64,000 nt of DNA from Fen-1273 sp963748405 (GTDB lineage Bacteria > Bacteroidota > Ignavibacteria > UBA10030 > UBA6906): contig CAVVIT010000005.1 in assembly GCA_963748405.1 (NCBI GenBank), positions 248,001-312,000 on the forward strand. Reading direction: 5' to 3'. How positions within the stretch are numbered: the stretch's first letter is position 1; the number at the start of each line of letters is the position of its first letter. Both the position numbers and the translations under genes were made by a program. Below, one piece after another: positions 1 to 11,500 of this stretch. The notes beneath the pieces were generated by a model. It was given only the letters and a program-made list of their open reading frames with translations, made no database searches and was not told the DNA's origin.

Positions 1-398
1 CAGTCCGAGGAGAGCTGGTACACTTTGCAGTCGCGGCACTGCCGGTCCGCACAGGCGTTGCTCAGATGTTTGTATGTCCAGCAGCCCGCCTCCGGCGAAT
101 TGTATGCGGGACAGCCCAGCTTTTGCTCGGGGGGACACTGCACGTGCTCCCAGCACGGTATCATCGAGTGGATGCGGCGGATTCCCTCGATCGAGATCTT
201 GTGCTCATTGATCGCCGTCCGGATGCACCGGAGCCGTTCCACATCCGCCGGAGAGTACAATCGCTGGTTGCCCTCGCTTTTATGCACGACCAGCAGACCT
301 TTGCGGTCGTACAGACGGAGTGTCGCCACGGAGACGTCCAGCATCCTGGCCACCGTCCCTATCGTAAAGAGAGGTATTTTGTCGTCTTTGGGTTCCAT
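1..398 (-). CDS. MerR-family regulator with Cys-rich C-terminal region (partial)
   Basis: This gene runs off the left edge; 132 residues are visible from an ATG at 398. Residues 8-76 form a MerR-type winged helix-turn-helix (FTIGTVARMLDVSVATLRLYD, followed by a basic wing and NQRLYSPADVERL). After it comes a cysteine-dense stretch with Cys at 82, 88, 96, 106, 116, 121 and 124, including two Cys-Trp pairs (CWE at 82-84 and CW at 106-107) and CPAY. That spacing resembles the small two-CW cysteine domain, a probable metal or redox site. The protein is inferred to be a transcription factor that senses redox or metal state and controls the divergent thiol-redox genes to its right. The family assignment is firm; the ligand and the two-CW label are inference. 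Confidence 0.85.
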   Translation of the reverse strand, partial: MEPKDDKIPLFTIGTVARMLDVSVATLRLYDRKGLLVVHKSEGNQRLYSPADVERLRCIRTAINEHKISIEGIRRIHSMIPCWEHVQCPPEQKLGCPAYNSPEAGCWTYKHLSNACADRQCRDCKVYQLSSD

Positions 399-402
399 AG
401 CA

Positions 403-440
403 GCATTTATAAATACAACTATGATGCCATTTATAAATAC
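403..440 (-). promoter_or_regulatory. Two copies of a palindromic TTTATAAA box upstream of merR-like gene
   Basis: The sequence ATTTATAAATAC occurs at 405-416 and again at 429-440, 24 bp apart, just upstream of the MerR start at 398. ATTTATAAAT is itself a perfect palindrome. Two evenly spaced copies between a regulator start and its upstream DNA suggest an autoregulatory operator or overlapping -10 elements. There is no direct evidence of binding. Confidence 0.45.
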
Positions 441-589
441 AGCAAGTTGGCAGATTTTTGATGAGCCGGGTGGGGTGGGATTCCGATTATCAGGAATGGG
501 AGGGGAACAACCTGAGGAAAAGGCTCGACCAGTTATCCGTCAAACGAGTGAATCGCTTCCGACAGAGTGGTCGAGCCGGTCACCGGGAA

Positions 590-781
590 TCATCGGAAAA
601 CGAGAAGCGCGCCCAGGAAGGCGCCGTAGAGTGTGCTGAGCCAGGGGTTGCTTGTTATCGGGCAGGTCCCGGTTTTGCAGCCGACGAACCTGTAGAAGGC
701 AAATCCGGCCGCTCCGCCGAAAGCGATCGAACCCACCCGCCAGAGCCAGATCAGGCCGATTCCGTCGACAAATGCGGTCAT
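590..781 (-). CDS. DUF6132-like small membrane protein
   Basis: A 63-residue protein begins at the ATG at 781, whose ATGA overlaps the stop of the upstream gene (778-781), so the two are translationally coupled. It has two hydrophobic segments (about residues 5-30 and 48-62) separated by a conserved-looking GCKTGTCPITSNPW loop with Cys35 and Cys40. This loop is the hallmark of the small DUF6132 proteins often found beside rhodaneses and YgaP-type proteins. Its role is unknown; the Cys pair and the redox neighbours suggest sulfur or thiol handling in the inner membrane. A longer upstream extension of the frame is rejected because it would cover the neighbouring gene. Confidence 0.75.
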   Translation of the reverse strand: MTAFVDGIGLIWLWRVGSIAFGGAAGFAFYRFVGCKTGTCPITSNPWLSTLYGAFLGALLVFR

Positions 782-993
782 GGTTTCGTCGTCGTAGTCT
801 TCGACGTCGACCATTTGAACATGGCATACAGCGGGCAGAAGCTTACCGCCCCCGTGAGAAGGAACACGACCGCAACAACGCCGAGGACTATCCCGGTTAC
901 ACCGGAGAGGGTGCCGGTCAGCAAAAGGACGCCGACAGCAAGGGCAACAACGATGCGGATCGTCCGGTCGAGTGTACCGAGGTTCTTCTTCAT
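778..993 (-). CDS. DUF2892 (YgaP-like transmembrane) protein
   Basis: A 71-residue protein with a basic N-terminus (MKKNLGTLDRTIRI), two transmembrane helices (about 12-30 and 33-50) and the short FCPLY motif after the second helix. This is the layout of the DUF2892 membrane domain found alone or fused to rhodanese in YgaP. It is co-transcribed with the DUF6132-like gene through a 4-bp ATGA overlap. It is divergent from osmC across a 171-bp intergenic region that should hold both promoters. The membrane domain is recognised by pattern; biochemical function in this standalone form is not known. Confidence 0.8.
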   Translation of the reverse strand: MKKNLGTLDRTIRIVVALAVGVLLLTGTLSGVTGIVLGVVAVVFLLTGAVSFCPLYAMFKWSTSKTTTTKP

Positions 994-1164
994 GTTGACT
1001 CCAGGATGGATGAGAAGGATTATTGGGGTTCAGATCGTCACGGACGTGTGATGCACGGAAGCCGTCAACGGGTCTGAACTTCCCAAAGAGATTTCTGAAC
1101 CCTTTTAACGTTCCCTGCATCTCACGGTTGAACCCTCTTGCAGAAATAACCAGGAGCACGGACG

Positions 1165-1623
1165 ATGCCGGTCAGGAAAGCAATCGTCAGACAGGTACAG
1201 GGAATCACGCTCGCCGCCAAGGGAGAGACAAATCACTGGGTGATGATGGACGGGCGGGATTCCTCCGGCGCGGAGGGGGCTGCATCGACCCCCAAGGAAC
1301 TGCTCCTCATGGCGCTCGGCGGATGCACGTCGATGGACGTGATCCCCATTTTGAAGAAGAAACGGGTAAACCTTGAGGGTTTCGAGGTGCGTCTGACGGG
1401 GAATGCCTGCGAAGGGCATCCCCAGGTGTTCACCGATATCCATATCGAATACGTGTTCACAGGCGATGGAATCCAGGAGACCGATGTCGAGCACGCCATC
1501 GAGCTGTCGACGACAAAGTACTGCTCTGTCTCCGCCATGCTCAGGGGGTGCGTGAAGATCACCCACTCCTACATCATCCAGCCGTCCCGGCACGAGACGG
1601 CCCAACCACTCTCCCCCGCCTGA
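1165..1623 (+). CDS. OsmC/Ohr-family thiol peroxidase-like protein
   Basis: A 152-residue OsmC-fold protein. The two conserved redox cysteines of the family are present: Cys54 in GGCTSMDV and Cys120 in KYCSVSAML. Members reduce organic hydroperoxides using a thiol partner. The ATG at 1165 follows an AGGAG ribosome site at about 1152-1156. The rhodanese gene starts 8 bp after its stop, and a TlpA-like thioredoxin follows, so the three form one plus-strand operon dedicated to thiol and sulfur chemistry. The exact subfamily (OsmC, Ohr or YhfA-like) is not settled; the sequence looks closest to the YhfA-like group. Confidence 0.9.
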   Translation: MPVRKAIVRQVQGITLAAKGETNHWVMMDGRDSSGAEGAASTPKELLLMALGGCTSMDVIPILKKKRVNLEGFEVRLTGNACEGHPQVFTDIHIEYVFTGDGIQETDVEHAIELSTTKYCSVSAMLRGCVKITHSYIIQPSRHETAQPLSPA

Positions 1624-1631
1624 TCACGCCC

Positions 1632-2015
1632 ATGGAAACTCAGATACTCTGGTACGCCGCTGCAGCTTTCATCGTGTATCTTTTCGTCCGCCGGTTCCTG
1701 AAGATGCGCTCACTCAAACAGTATTCCCCGGCCGAAATCGCAGAACGATTGAAATCGAAGGACGGGCTCATTCTCCTGGACGTGCGGACGGATGCGGAGC
1801 GTCAATCGGGAGCGATCAAGGGATCGCTCCATATCCCCGTCGGATCGCTCCGATCCCGGTTGAAGGAACTCGAACCTCACCGGCAGCGCGAAATCGTCTG
1901 CTACTGCGCCTCGGGGAGCAGGAGCGTAAGCGCGGCACTCCTGTTGAAACAGAACGGGTTCACCGCCGCGAACCTGCAGGGGGGGATGGCGGAATGGAAA
2001 TTCGCTCACAGGTAA
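1632..2015 (+). CDS. Membrane-anchored rhodanese-like protein
   Basis: A 127-residue protein starting at the ATG at 1632, 8 bp after osmC. It has a single N-terminal membrane helix (about residues 5-20) followed by a rhodanese domain. The active-site loop CASGSR supplies the catalytic Cys92, and LLDVRTDAE (48-56) and GGMAEW near the end are standard rhodanese signatures. It should transfer sulfane sulfur or act as a sulfur carrier at the membrane. A longer in-frame extension beginning inside osmC is rejected because it would remove the natural membrane anchor start. It is the middle gene of the osmC-rhodanese-tlpA operon. Confidence 0.9.
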   Translation: METQILWYAAAAFIVYLFVRRFLKMRSLKQYSPAEIAERLKSKDGLILLDVRTDAERQSGAIKGSLHIPVGSLRSRLKELEPHRQREIVCYCASGSRSVSAALLLKQNGFTAANLQGGMAEWKFAHR

Positions 2016-2036
2016 CCGGCATCAGGGAGTGAAAAC

Positions 2037-2597
2037 ATGAAGCCCAGGAAATCAGAAAACACATCGTCCCATGCCTACGCCTGGATGTTGGGCGGAATCG
2101 GGATACTCCTCGCGGGGTACTTCATACTCGGCAGGGGTGAATCCGGCACGGCCGGAGGGTTGAAGCCTGCCCTCCCGCCTGATACAGAATCCGGCCGGGC
2201 ACCTGCATTCACGCTGAACGACATCAATGGCCGGCCGGTATCCCTGTCGGACTTCAGGGGAAAAGTCGTCGTCCTGGATTTCTGGGCGACCTGGTGCCCT
2301 CCCTGCAAGCGGGAGATCCCCGATTTCATCGAACTCCAGTCACACTACGGCTCGCAGGGACTGCAGGTGATCGGGGTCGGGCTCGACGAACCGGACAAGC
2401 TGAAGAGCTTCGCCGCCGGGCACGGCATGAACTACGCGGTTCTCCTGGGGACCGACGCGATTGCGATGAGGTACGGGGGAATATCCGGGATTCCGACGAC
2501 GTTCATCATCGACAAGAACGGGAACATCGCGGACAGGTTCGAAGGGTTCACATCGAAGGACGTGTTCGAAAGCGAGATCAAACGACTGCTTCTGTAG
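2037..2597 (+). CDS. TlpA/ResA-like membrane-tethered thioredoxin
   Basis: A 186-residue protein with an N-terminal signal anchor (about residues 14-31) and a periplasmic thioredoxin fold. The redox motif WATWCPPCKREIP carries Cys87 and Cys90, and the cis-proline loop appears as GISGIPTTFIID. Family members reduce disulfides of extracytoplasmic proteins, often for cytochrome c maturation. It is last in the osmC-rhodanese operon and starts 21 bp after the rhodanese stop. Its final codons overlap by 20 bp the end of the convergent glucan synthase gene, so no room remains for a terminator between them. Confidence 0.92.
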   Translation: MKPRKSENTSSHAYAWMLGGIGILLAGYFILGRGESGTAGGLKPALPPDTESGRAPAFTLNDINGRPVSLSDFRGKVVVLDFWATWCPPCKREIPDFIELQSHYGSQGLQVIGVGLDEPDKLKSFAAGHGMNYAVLLGTDAIAMRYGGISGIPTTFIIDKNGNIADRFEGFTSKDVFESEIKRLLL

Positions 2598-5500
2598 AGC
2601 CCATCCGGACAATGACCCGGTGTTTGACAAGATCCCGGCCCAGCGGGATTACACCTCCGACGAACCTCAATCCGTCAACTTCCACGAAGGTCACGCCGTT
2701 CTCGCAATGATCCGGGTTCTCGACCTGGATTTCGTACACCGACTCGCCGTGGCGGTAGCTCATGCTGAATCCGTCCCACCAGGCGGGGACGACCGGCGCC
2801 AGGGTCATGGACTCCCCGCGGATATGAAGCCCCAGAATCTCTTCAATCCAGGCCCGGTACATCCAGGCCGCCGACCCTGTGTACCAGGACCAGCCCCCCC
2901 GGCCGATCCGCCCGGGAAGATTATACACGTCTGCTGCGATCACGTACGGCTCCACCCCGTATCGCCACACGGACAGCGGATCGCGGGCACGCTCGACGGG
3001 ATTGATCATCCGCAGGATGCTCGCCGCGCGCGTGCCGTCACCGGTCCGGGCCATCGCCATCGCCATCCAGACCGCGGCGTGCGTGTACTGCCCGCCGTTT
3101 TCCCTCACACCCGGGGGATACCCTTTGATGTACCCGGGTGACGGTTCCATCCTGTCAAAGGGAGGCTCGAAAAGGAGGACAAGACCGTCGTCCCTTCGGA
3201 CAAGGTGCTCCCAGGCGGATTCGAGCGCCTTCGCTCCGCGATCTACGCGGGCGGCACCGCTGAGCACGGCCCAGGATTGAGGCAGTGAGTCGATCTTCGC
3301 TTCCACGCAGGTTGACGACCCCAGGGGGAGGCCGTCGTCAAACGTTGCACGCAGATACCATTCGCCGTCCCACGCGAACTTCTCAACCCTCCCGATGAGG
3401 TCCTTCCGCTGCTCGCGGTACGTCAGGCTGAGATCCGGCCGATCAAGGAGATCTGACATCGCCGCCATCCCCTCCAGCACCTCCGCCAGGAACCAGGCCA
3501 GCCAGACGCTTTCCCCCTTCCCCCCCGCGCCCACGAGGTTCATTCCGTCATTCCAGTCACCCGTCCCGATCAGCGGCAGACCGTGCGGGCCGAATGCCAG
3601 GCTGCGTGTCACCGCACGCCTGCAGTGCTCGAAGAGCGTGGCACGTTCGGTTGACACGCCGGGCGTGAGAAGGCTATCGAGCTGATCCCCCCTTAACAAC
3701 GGCGCCTGGAGGAAGCTCACGTTCTCACCCAGGATCTTCGTGTCGCCCGTCACCGTGACGTAGTGCGCGATCACAAAAGGAAGCCAGAGAAGATCATCGG
3801 ATATCCTTGTGCGGATTCCCACGCCTCCCGGCGGATGCCACCAGTGCTGAACATCACCCTCGGTGAACTGACGGCTCGCCGCGAGGAGAATATGCCCGCG
3901 CGCAAGCGCGGGATGCGCGTACACCAGGGCCATCACGTCCTGCAGTTGATCGCGGAATCCGAAAGCGCCGCCTGACTGATAGAACGCGGACCGTCCCCAG
4001 ATCCGGCACCCGAGGGCTTGAACAAGGAGCCAGCGGTTGACCAGAAAGTCAGCCGCGAGCTCGGGCGTATGCACCTGGATGACACCGAGCCTGTCGTCCC
4101 ACCACGCTCGCGTCCTCTCGAGCGCGGCTTCAAAGGCCGGCCCCTCGCGATACGCCCGTATGAGCGCACCGGCATCCTCCAGCGATCGCGTCTGACCCAT
4201 CATCGAGAATATTTCAATGCGCTCACCGGGATCGAGAGAGACGATTGATTGAATGGCCGCACAGGGATCCATCCCGGCTCCGGTCCGCCCGGAGAGCTCG
4301 CTGCGCTTCATCGCGATCGGGTTCCTCATCGAACGGTTCCGCCCGAGAAAAGCGGTCCGGTCTCCCGTAAACGATCCGGCGGGCTCGCTGAGCGCCATGA
4401 ACGCCACGCGGTCGGCGTAGTCGGGATTGTAGAAATTCCGGGCAATCAGTGCCCGGGCCTCTTCGTCCCAGGATGTCACAACGTGCATCTGAGTTGCTTC
4501 GCGGAATTCCCCGAGAGTCCATTCCGCGTAGTATGTCACCGAGAGCCTTCGCGGCCTGTCGGAGTCATTTCTGAGCGCAAGCCTCTGGATCTTGACGGGC
4601 TCCCCCCCGCCCCCGTCCACCGGGACGAAGACGGTGAGCTCCTGCTCGATACCGTGGCTGTTATGCTCGAACACCGAGTAGCCCGCCCCGTGCCGCGCCC
4701 GGTATGCGGTTTCCTCGCGAATCGGCGAAGCCGTCGGCGTCCAGTATATCCCGGTCTCCTCATCCCTGATGTACAGCGCCTCCGAAGGCGGATCCATCAC
4801 GGGATCATTCGACCAGGCGGTCAGCCGGTTCCGCTCGCTGTTCCCCTGCCATGTGAACCCGGCTCCCGTCTCGCTGATGATCGCGCCGAACTCCGCATTG
4901 GCAATGACATTGACCCAGGGCGCGGGAGTGTGCATCCCGGGTCCAAGGTAAATCGCGTATTCGCGCCCGTCAGGAGTGAACCCACCAAGACTGTTGAAGT
5001 AGGCGAGATCCATGAACGGCAGCACCGCCGACGGATCACGGGGATCACGCTTCGACGCCGCGGGTCCGGGCATATCGGGGGGTTCCATCGGCAGCCCGAA
5101 TTGCTGCGCGAGCGTCCCGCGCGCTCCCACGAGGACGATGCCCGCCACGGTCCGCAGGAGGGTCAGGTCTTCCGCCGGGATCTGGTCCTCGTCCCGGAGA
5201 TATATTCCTCCCCGCCGTTCCTCGCCCGCGGGGGCACCGGTGGACTGGATCAGGAGTTCGAGCGCTTCGTGAAGCGGACGCCTGTAGCCCCCCTCCTCCT
5301 CGTTCAGGATGACAAGGTCGGTCTCGAGCCCGTGCAGCCTCCAGTACTTCTGTGCCTGGAGCATCTGGCGCACAAGCATGACGTCACGCTCTTCCCCCAC
5401 GGCAACGAGGGCGATGGGCAGGTCTCCGGAGATTCCGTACGCCCAGAGGCCGGACTGGCCCTTGCGGTTCTTCATGATCCGCTCGGACGGAGAACGGAGC

Positions 5501-8500
5501 AGCGGGTTGGGGAACAGGAGATGGCTCGCCAGTTTTTGAAACCGGCGCGCTTCATCCGGCTGGATGCGCAGAAGACGGAGTTCAAGCTGGGCGGATGCCC
5601 AGACCAGCTCCATCGCCCTGTCGATCGCGGGGGGGTCGGCGTATTTCTCCAGCAGGCCGACGACGTGCTCACGCGAGGCGCCGGCGGCGAGGACCATCGA
5701 CACCTGAAGCCGCTGGCGGGGAGCCAGCGTCAGTCTCTGACGAAGGCTGAGAATCGGATCGATGACATACCCCTGCGTGTTCCCGGGGTCCTGAACCGCT
5801 CCCATCGGGGCGGCGAGCGTTCGCCCCCGGCCGATGAACCGGCCCCTGTCGGTCTCGAACCGGAATTCTCCGGCATCGTCGTGCGCGGGCGAAAACCTGT
5901 GACCGACCCACATCGGCGGGTCGCTTTCCTGGCGGGCCCGCCTGTGCGCGAGGAGAATGTCCTGTGCCGGCACGGCCTCGGTCTCGATGAAGAGCTTGTT
6001 GAATGCGGGATGCTGGCGGTCCGCATTGTGAGGCGCCATGGAGAGCTCGACGTAACTTGTCAGCTCAAGCCGGCGGGACCGGAGGGTCCGGTTGACGAGC
6101 GTCATGCGCCGGATTTCGACGTCGTCCTCCGGGACGACGATGATCTCGGTTTCGATCTCGATGTCGTTGTCGACGCGGCGGAACACCGCCCGGTCCAGCG
6201 AAAAGTCGACGCTGAAGCCCTCCACCTCCCCCGCCGTGGGTTGATACGTATTGCACCACAATCGGCCGGAATCTTCATCCCTGACGTAACAAAACGTCCC
6301 CCACGGGTCGCTCGTGCGATCGGATCGCCACCGGGTGATTTCAAAGTCACGCCAGCGGCTGTAGCCCCCCCCGGCGTTTGTGACCATCACGCCGTACGCG
6401 CCGTTCGAAAGGAGCTGCGTCCGGGGACTTGCCGTGTGAGGCGTGTCGAACTGGCTGACCGCGAGAGCGTCCTCGCCGATGCCGGCGATCGAGGAGACCC
6501 GCGCGTGCGCCGATACCTGGTCCAGCGGAGGCAGCTGCGGGATGCGTTCGTGGAGCAGAGGCTCGACGGCGCGCACCCGCGGATCGGCGTGAAACGCCGC
6601 CTGGAAGAGATTACCGCGCAGGAAGTTCACAAGCGACAGGAAGCCCATCCCTTCGTGGTGAGCCATGTACGTCCGTACGATCACGCCGCGGTCCCCCTCG
6701 CGGTCCGTCTGGTGACTGAAGTCAATCGCTTCGAAGAACCCGCAGTCATCCAGCATCCCCATGCGGGCCAGGTGTTTCAGATTGCGAACGGTCTCACGGG
6801 GCGCCAGGGCCACCGCCAGCAGCGCGGCATAGGGGGCGATGACGATCCTTTCCACCTGGCCGCGCTTGAGGCCGAGTTCCGGCACTCCGAACGCGTTGTA
6901 CTGGTACGTCTTGTGGGAATCCAGATCCCCGGATGCGGATTCCGAGATCCCCCAGGGCACGCGGTGCTTGCGTGCGTACGCGATCTGGACGGCGACAGCA
7001 TCACCCATCGCCTTCTCGAGAAGGGAGTTTGCGAACGGGCGAAGGAAAAGCAGGGGCATCAGGTATTCGAACATCGTCCCCGTCCAGCTCAGAAGCACCT
7101 GGCGTCTTCCGATCGCACCGTAGGGGCGGCTCATGGCGAACCAGTGTTCCGCGGGAACATCCCCCCGTGCGATGGCCACGAAGCTCCCCAGGCGGGCCTC
7201 GCTTGCGAGGAGATCGAAGAAGGCGTGATCCAGGCGCCCCTCGGAGACGTTGTAGCCGATGGAGAACAACCGACGGTCTGCATTATAGAGGAAACGCATG
7301 TTGATCGAATCGGAAAGCTGGCGGACCTGCCGCGCGAGCTGTTCGCCCGAACCGAACATCTCGCCGGCGAGCCACTTGGCGTCATCGAGCGCCTTGAACA
7401 CGCGGCTGATCCAGTCGGACTCCCCGGGGACTTCCGCACGACCTCCGTTCTGGAGTTCCCTGAGAGGCCCGATCCAGCCGAGAGTGCCCGAGGCAAGATC
7501 CCGGAGTGAAGGTGCGTCACGAAGCGCCCCGCGGATTGCCCCCGCAAGGTCCGGATTCGCCGTGACGGCGTCCGGTGAGGCCCTCTCGCCGAGTATCCCG
7601 ATCCATCCCAGGTACCGGTCCGCGGTGTTCAGCCAGGCCTCAAGCTGTGCCCGCATCTGGAAAGCCCAGTATGCCGCCTTCTTTTTCCCGGCCAACGACG
7701 CACTGACCTCTCCGGCAATATCGCTGACCCCCTTGCGGGTCCGGCGCAGGGCGGAGACCATGTCCACCACACGATCGGGGGGAGATCCCCAGACCCGGAG
7801 CAGATCATCGAGAAGGCGGACATTCACACCCGGAACCTTGTCCGCGAGTATGGTCTCGCGAAGAATCTGAGCAGTATCAAACAAACCTGCAAACGCTTCC
7901 CTGTCAAGCAAGGCGCCCTTCCACAGCTGCGTGAGCCCCTGGTCAAGCGTCCAGAGTGCGCCGAGCAGATTACCGCTGTCCGCGGCGGACACATACCTGG
8001 GTTTCAGGGGAAGAAGCGTCTGGATGTCGTACCAGTTGAGCAGATGCCCTTCATGACGCTCCAGGGCCGAAATCGTCTTCATCGTCAGGGCAAGCCTGTC
8101 TATAACCTCATCTCCGGTAAGGTAGCCGAGTTCACGCGCCCCGAGCACGCTGACCATCCAGAGGCCGATGTTCGTCGGGCTGGTCCGCATCGCAAGCTTA
8201 TTCTGGTACGACACCTGGTAGTTGTCGGGGGGAAGCCAGGAGGATCGTTCATCGACAAAGTCCGAAAAATAACGCCACGTCCGACGCGCGACATTTCTGA
8301 GGTACTGTCTCTCCGCTTCGGCGAGGAGAGACTGAGGCTGCTCTGTCACCGGCCGCCTGTTCAGGAGCCATCCCACCACGGGCGAAAGGAACCAGAGCGC
8401 CGCCCAGGGGGAGGCAACCGGGAGGGATGACGGGGCCCGGTACCACAGCCCCAGGAATATTATCGCGCTGAAGAGGCTTGCGACACACATCCAGCGGAGA

Positions 8501-11500
8501 AGAAGCACCACCCGTTCCCGGGATTCGTCGTGCCTCGCATGCGCAGTTGCCCACTCCAGCAGCCCCCGGTGCGAGACGTGCCGCCGGTAAAGTGCCCTCA
8601 CGATGGCGTCCAGCGAGAGCCAGGACTGACAGGGGATAAGCGACGCTTCCGCAAACACGCGGACCAGTTCGTGTGCCAGCTTTGCGGGCGAGATCCCCCT
8701 CAATTCCTGGCGCGTCGTCGCCCATGTAAACGGCCTGGCCAGGGATTGAAAGAAAAGATCCGCGGAAACCACCAGCGTGACAATAACTCCGGCCTGGCGG
8801 GAGATCAGCCACGAGACGAGGAGCAGAACCAGGCTTGCCGCGGGGAGCAGGCTCCTTCGCAGGTTGTCGAATATCTTCCCCCGGTTGAACAGGGAGAGCG
8901 GGTTGGGAGCCTGGCCGCCGCCGCGCGCCGGCACGCGCGGGAGTGTCCACGCCGCGATCTGCCAGTCCCCCCGGATCCAGCGGCGCTCCCTTTTGATGAA
9001 GCTCAGGTAGTCCTGCGGGAACTCGTCATAGAGTTCGATGTCGCTTGCGAGCCCCACACGGACGTGCGCACCTTCGATAAGATCATGGCTGAGAAGCATT
9101 CCATCCGGGAATCTGCCGGAAAGCACCCTGCTGAATTCCCGCACGTCGTATATCCCCTTCCCCTGATACGAAGCCTCACCCGTCAGGTCCTGGTTGACGT
9201 CGGAGACCGCGTTCGTATACGGATCGACACCCACAGAATCCGAAAAGAGCCGGCTGAAGGGGGACCCGTTCGTGCTCGGGAGCGAGGGGCTGACGCGCGG
9301 CTGAATGATCGTGTAGCCTGCGCGGACCCGCCCCCGTTCATCAAGGCGAATCCGGTTGAGGGGGTGCGCGATGGTTTCAATGAGACGTCGGGCCGTATCA
9401 TGGGGGAGCTGTGTGTCGCTGTCGAGCGTGATCACGAATCTCACGTCGGCGAGCCGGCCCGGATCGCCGACATGGACGAGCCGGCCGGCATCCGGACTGC
9501 GCGTACCGTCGATCAGGCCGTTCAACTCTTCGAGCTTCCCGCGCTTCCGTTCCCAGCCGATGAATTTCTGCTCGGAATCAGACCACTTCCTCTCACGGTG
9601 GAAGAGGAAGAACCGTCCTCCGCCGTAGCGGCGGTTGAGATCCTCGATTGATTGTACCGCCGCTCCGAGGTAGGAGTCGTCGGACGCTGCGTGTATCTCC
9701 GGTGCATCCGCATAATCGGTAAACAGGGCGAAGAGAATGTTGGCTTCCTTGTTCGCGAGATAGCGGATTTCGAGCTTTTCAACCTCGGCGGCGATCGTCT
9801 TCAGGTCCGCGAGCATCATGGGGACGACGACGATCGTCCTGCACGCATCGGGGATCCCCCTGACCCTGTAGTCCATTTTCGGCAGGGCGCGCGGCGGAAG
9901 GATCCGCATGACAGCGTAATTCATGACCTCGAGGGATACCTGGCTGGCAGGGACGACCATGAGGAGCGCGACAAAAAGCCTGAGTACCGGGGTCTCCCCC
10001 CCCGCGCCGAGCAGAATGACGAGCACAATCAGGGACAGCGTCAGGAAACAGAGCCCGCCGATGTACACGGAGGCGTGATGACGAAAGATCCACTGGAGGG
10101 CCCGGTACCGCAGGGATTCTCTCAGGCCGAGCCTGAGCACGAGGTCACTCCTCCTCTCGCCGATAAGGTAGGCCCCGACGTGAGTCCAGGTCAGGTCGAC
10201 CGGGGAATCCAGGAGCGCCCGGTTCGCGAGATCAAGCGCACCCCGGGCTATCTTTTCCTCCTCCCTCCCGGAGCTGCGGTGGAGATCTTCGATCACGCGC
10301 CGGCATCTGTCGCGCGTGTCAAAGTCCGTTTCGGCGTATATGCCGGCAGGGTCCATCCGGAGGAGGGCATCGACCCGGCTGAGCTTCTCGAAACAGACTT
10401 TCCAGTCCAGCAGGTCGAGCTGGCGGAGGCTCGTGAAGGCATTTCCGATGGAGAGCTGTTCTTCCGTCTGACGGTGTCTTTCACGAAGGCCAAGCTCGTT
10501 CAGCGACTTCTGGAATTTCCGCTCGAGCCAGCGCTGCACCGGCTCCATCACAGGACCCTCGTCGTAGAGATAGTCGATTAACTGCGAAGCGAAGTACGGA
10601 CTCGGATCGACCTGGCTCTTTGCAAGCTCGGCGAGAATCGAGAAAATCTGGTGAGGGTCCTGGTGGTTGACGGCGATCAGCCGATTCGCCCAGAAACTCG
10701 CGATCCCCCGTTCCCGCAGGTCCGTGAGCGCACTGCGGGCTATCCGCTGGATGCCTTCCAGAAGGGCCAGACGGAGCATCTGGGGAATCGCCCAGAGCTC
10801 TCCGATGGAAAGCGACACCGTCTCCTGATACGCCGCGACAAAGGAGAGAATGTTGTCCTGGTCAAGTCGCAGATCGGTCCTTGAGACCAGTTCCCGCGCA
10901 AGGGCGTAGATCCGGGGCAGATCCCGGTCCGGCTCGTTCGCAAGCACGGGCAGTTGCCTGTAATACCGCCTCGGCAGGTTCTGACGGATCCCCCGGGCGT
11001 TGCTTTCGATAATGTACTCGTTGTCCAGGAGCCATTCGGAGCTCGGAGGGACACCCTGTTCCAGACGACTCGCTCCGGTCAGAGCTATGCAGGCCTGCTG
11101 GATCCACTTCCGGTTCAGCTCGGTCTGTTTGAGGAGTTCGGCCCTGCGGGGCGAACGCGACACCAGGTGATGGGACGAGGCGAGGTGGCGCGCATGCAGC
11201 TGGAGCTGCGACGTCGTGAGCGGGGGGCCGGGAACCAGCCCTTCACCCCCGGGGATCTCCCCCTTCGGCCGGAGGATGAAGAGTGCAGGGGGAACATCGC
11301 TGATTTCGAGAAGAATGGCGGCAGGGATCCCCAGCGTTCCGATCGGCGCCTGGAGTATCAGGACCGTCTCGCCGGGGAGGAGCCAGCGGGAGTGATCCCG
11401 GAGCAGGCCCGACTCCACGCCGAACTTCGAACGTCGGAACCAGGCCATGCACAAGAGCGTCCCGATCACACCGGCAGCGAGGGCGAGAGCGGACGCGGAG

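Noticed and set aside
4249..7509. A 1086-codon plus-strand open frame
   Set aside because: It is antisense to the glucan synthase and arises from strong GC bias in third codon positions. Its protein has low-complexity Arg/Pro/Gly composition and no recognisable domain.
9652..10581. Plus-strand frame of 309 codons inside the glucan synthase
   Set aside because: Opposite-strand shadow; highly charged, no domain, and fully inside an unmistakable gene.
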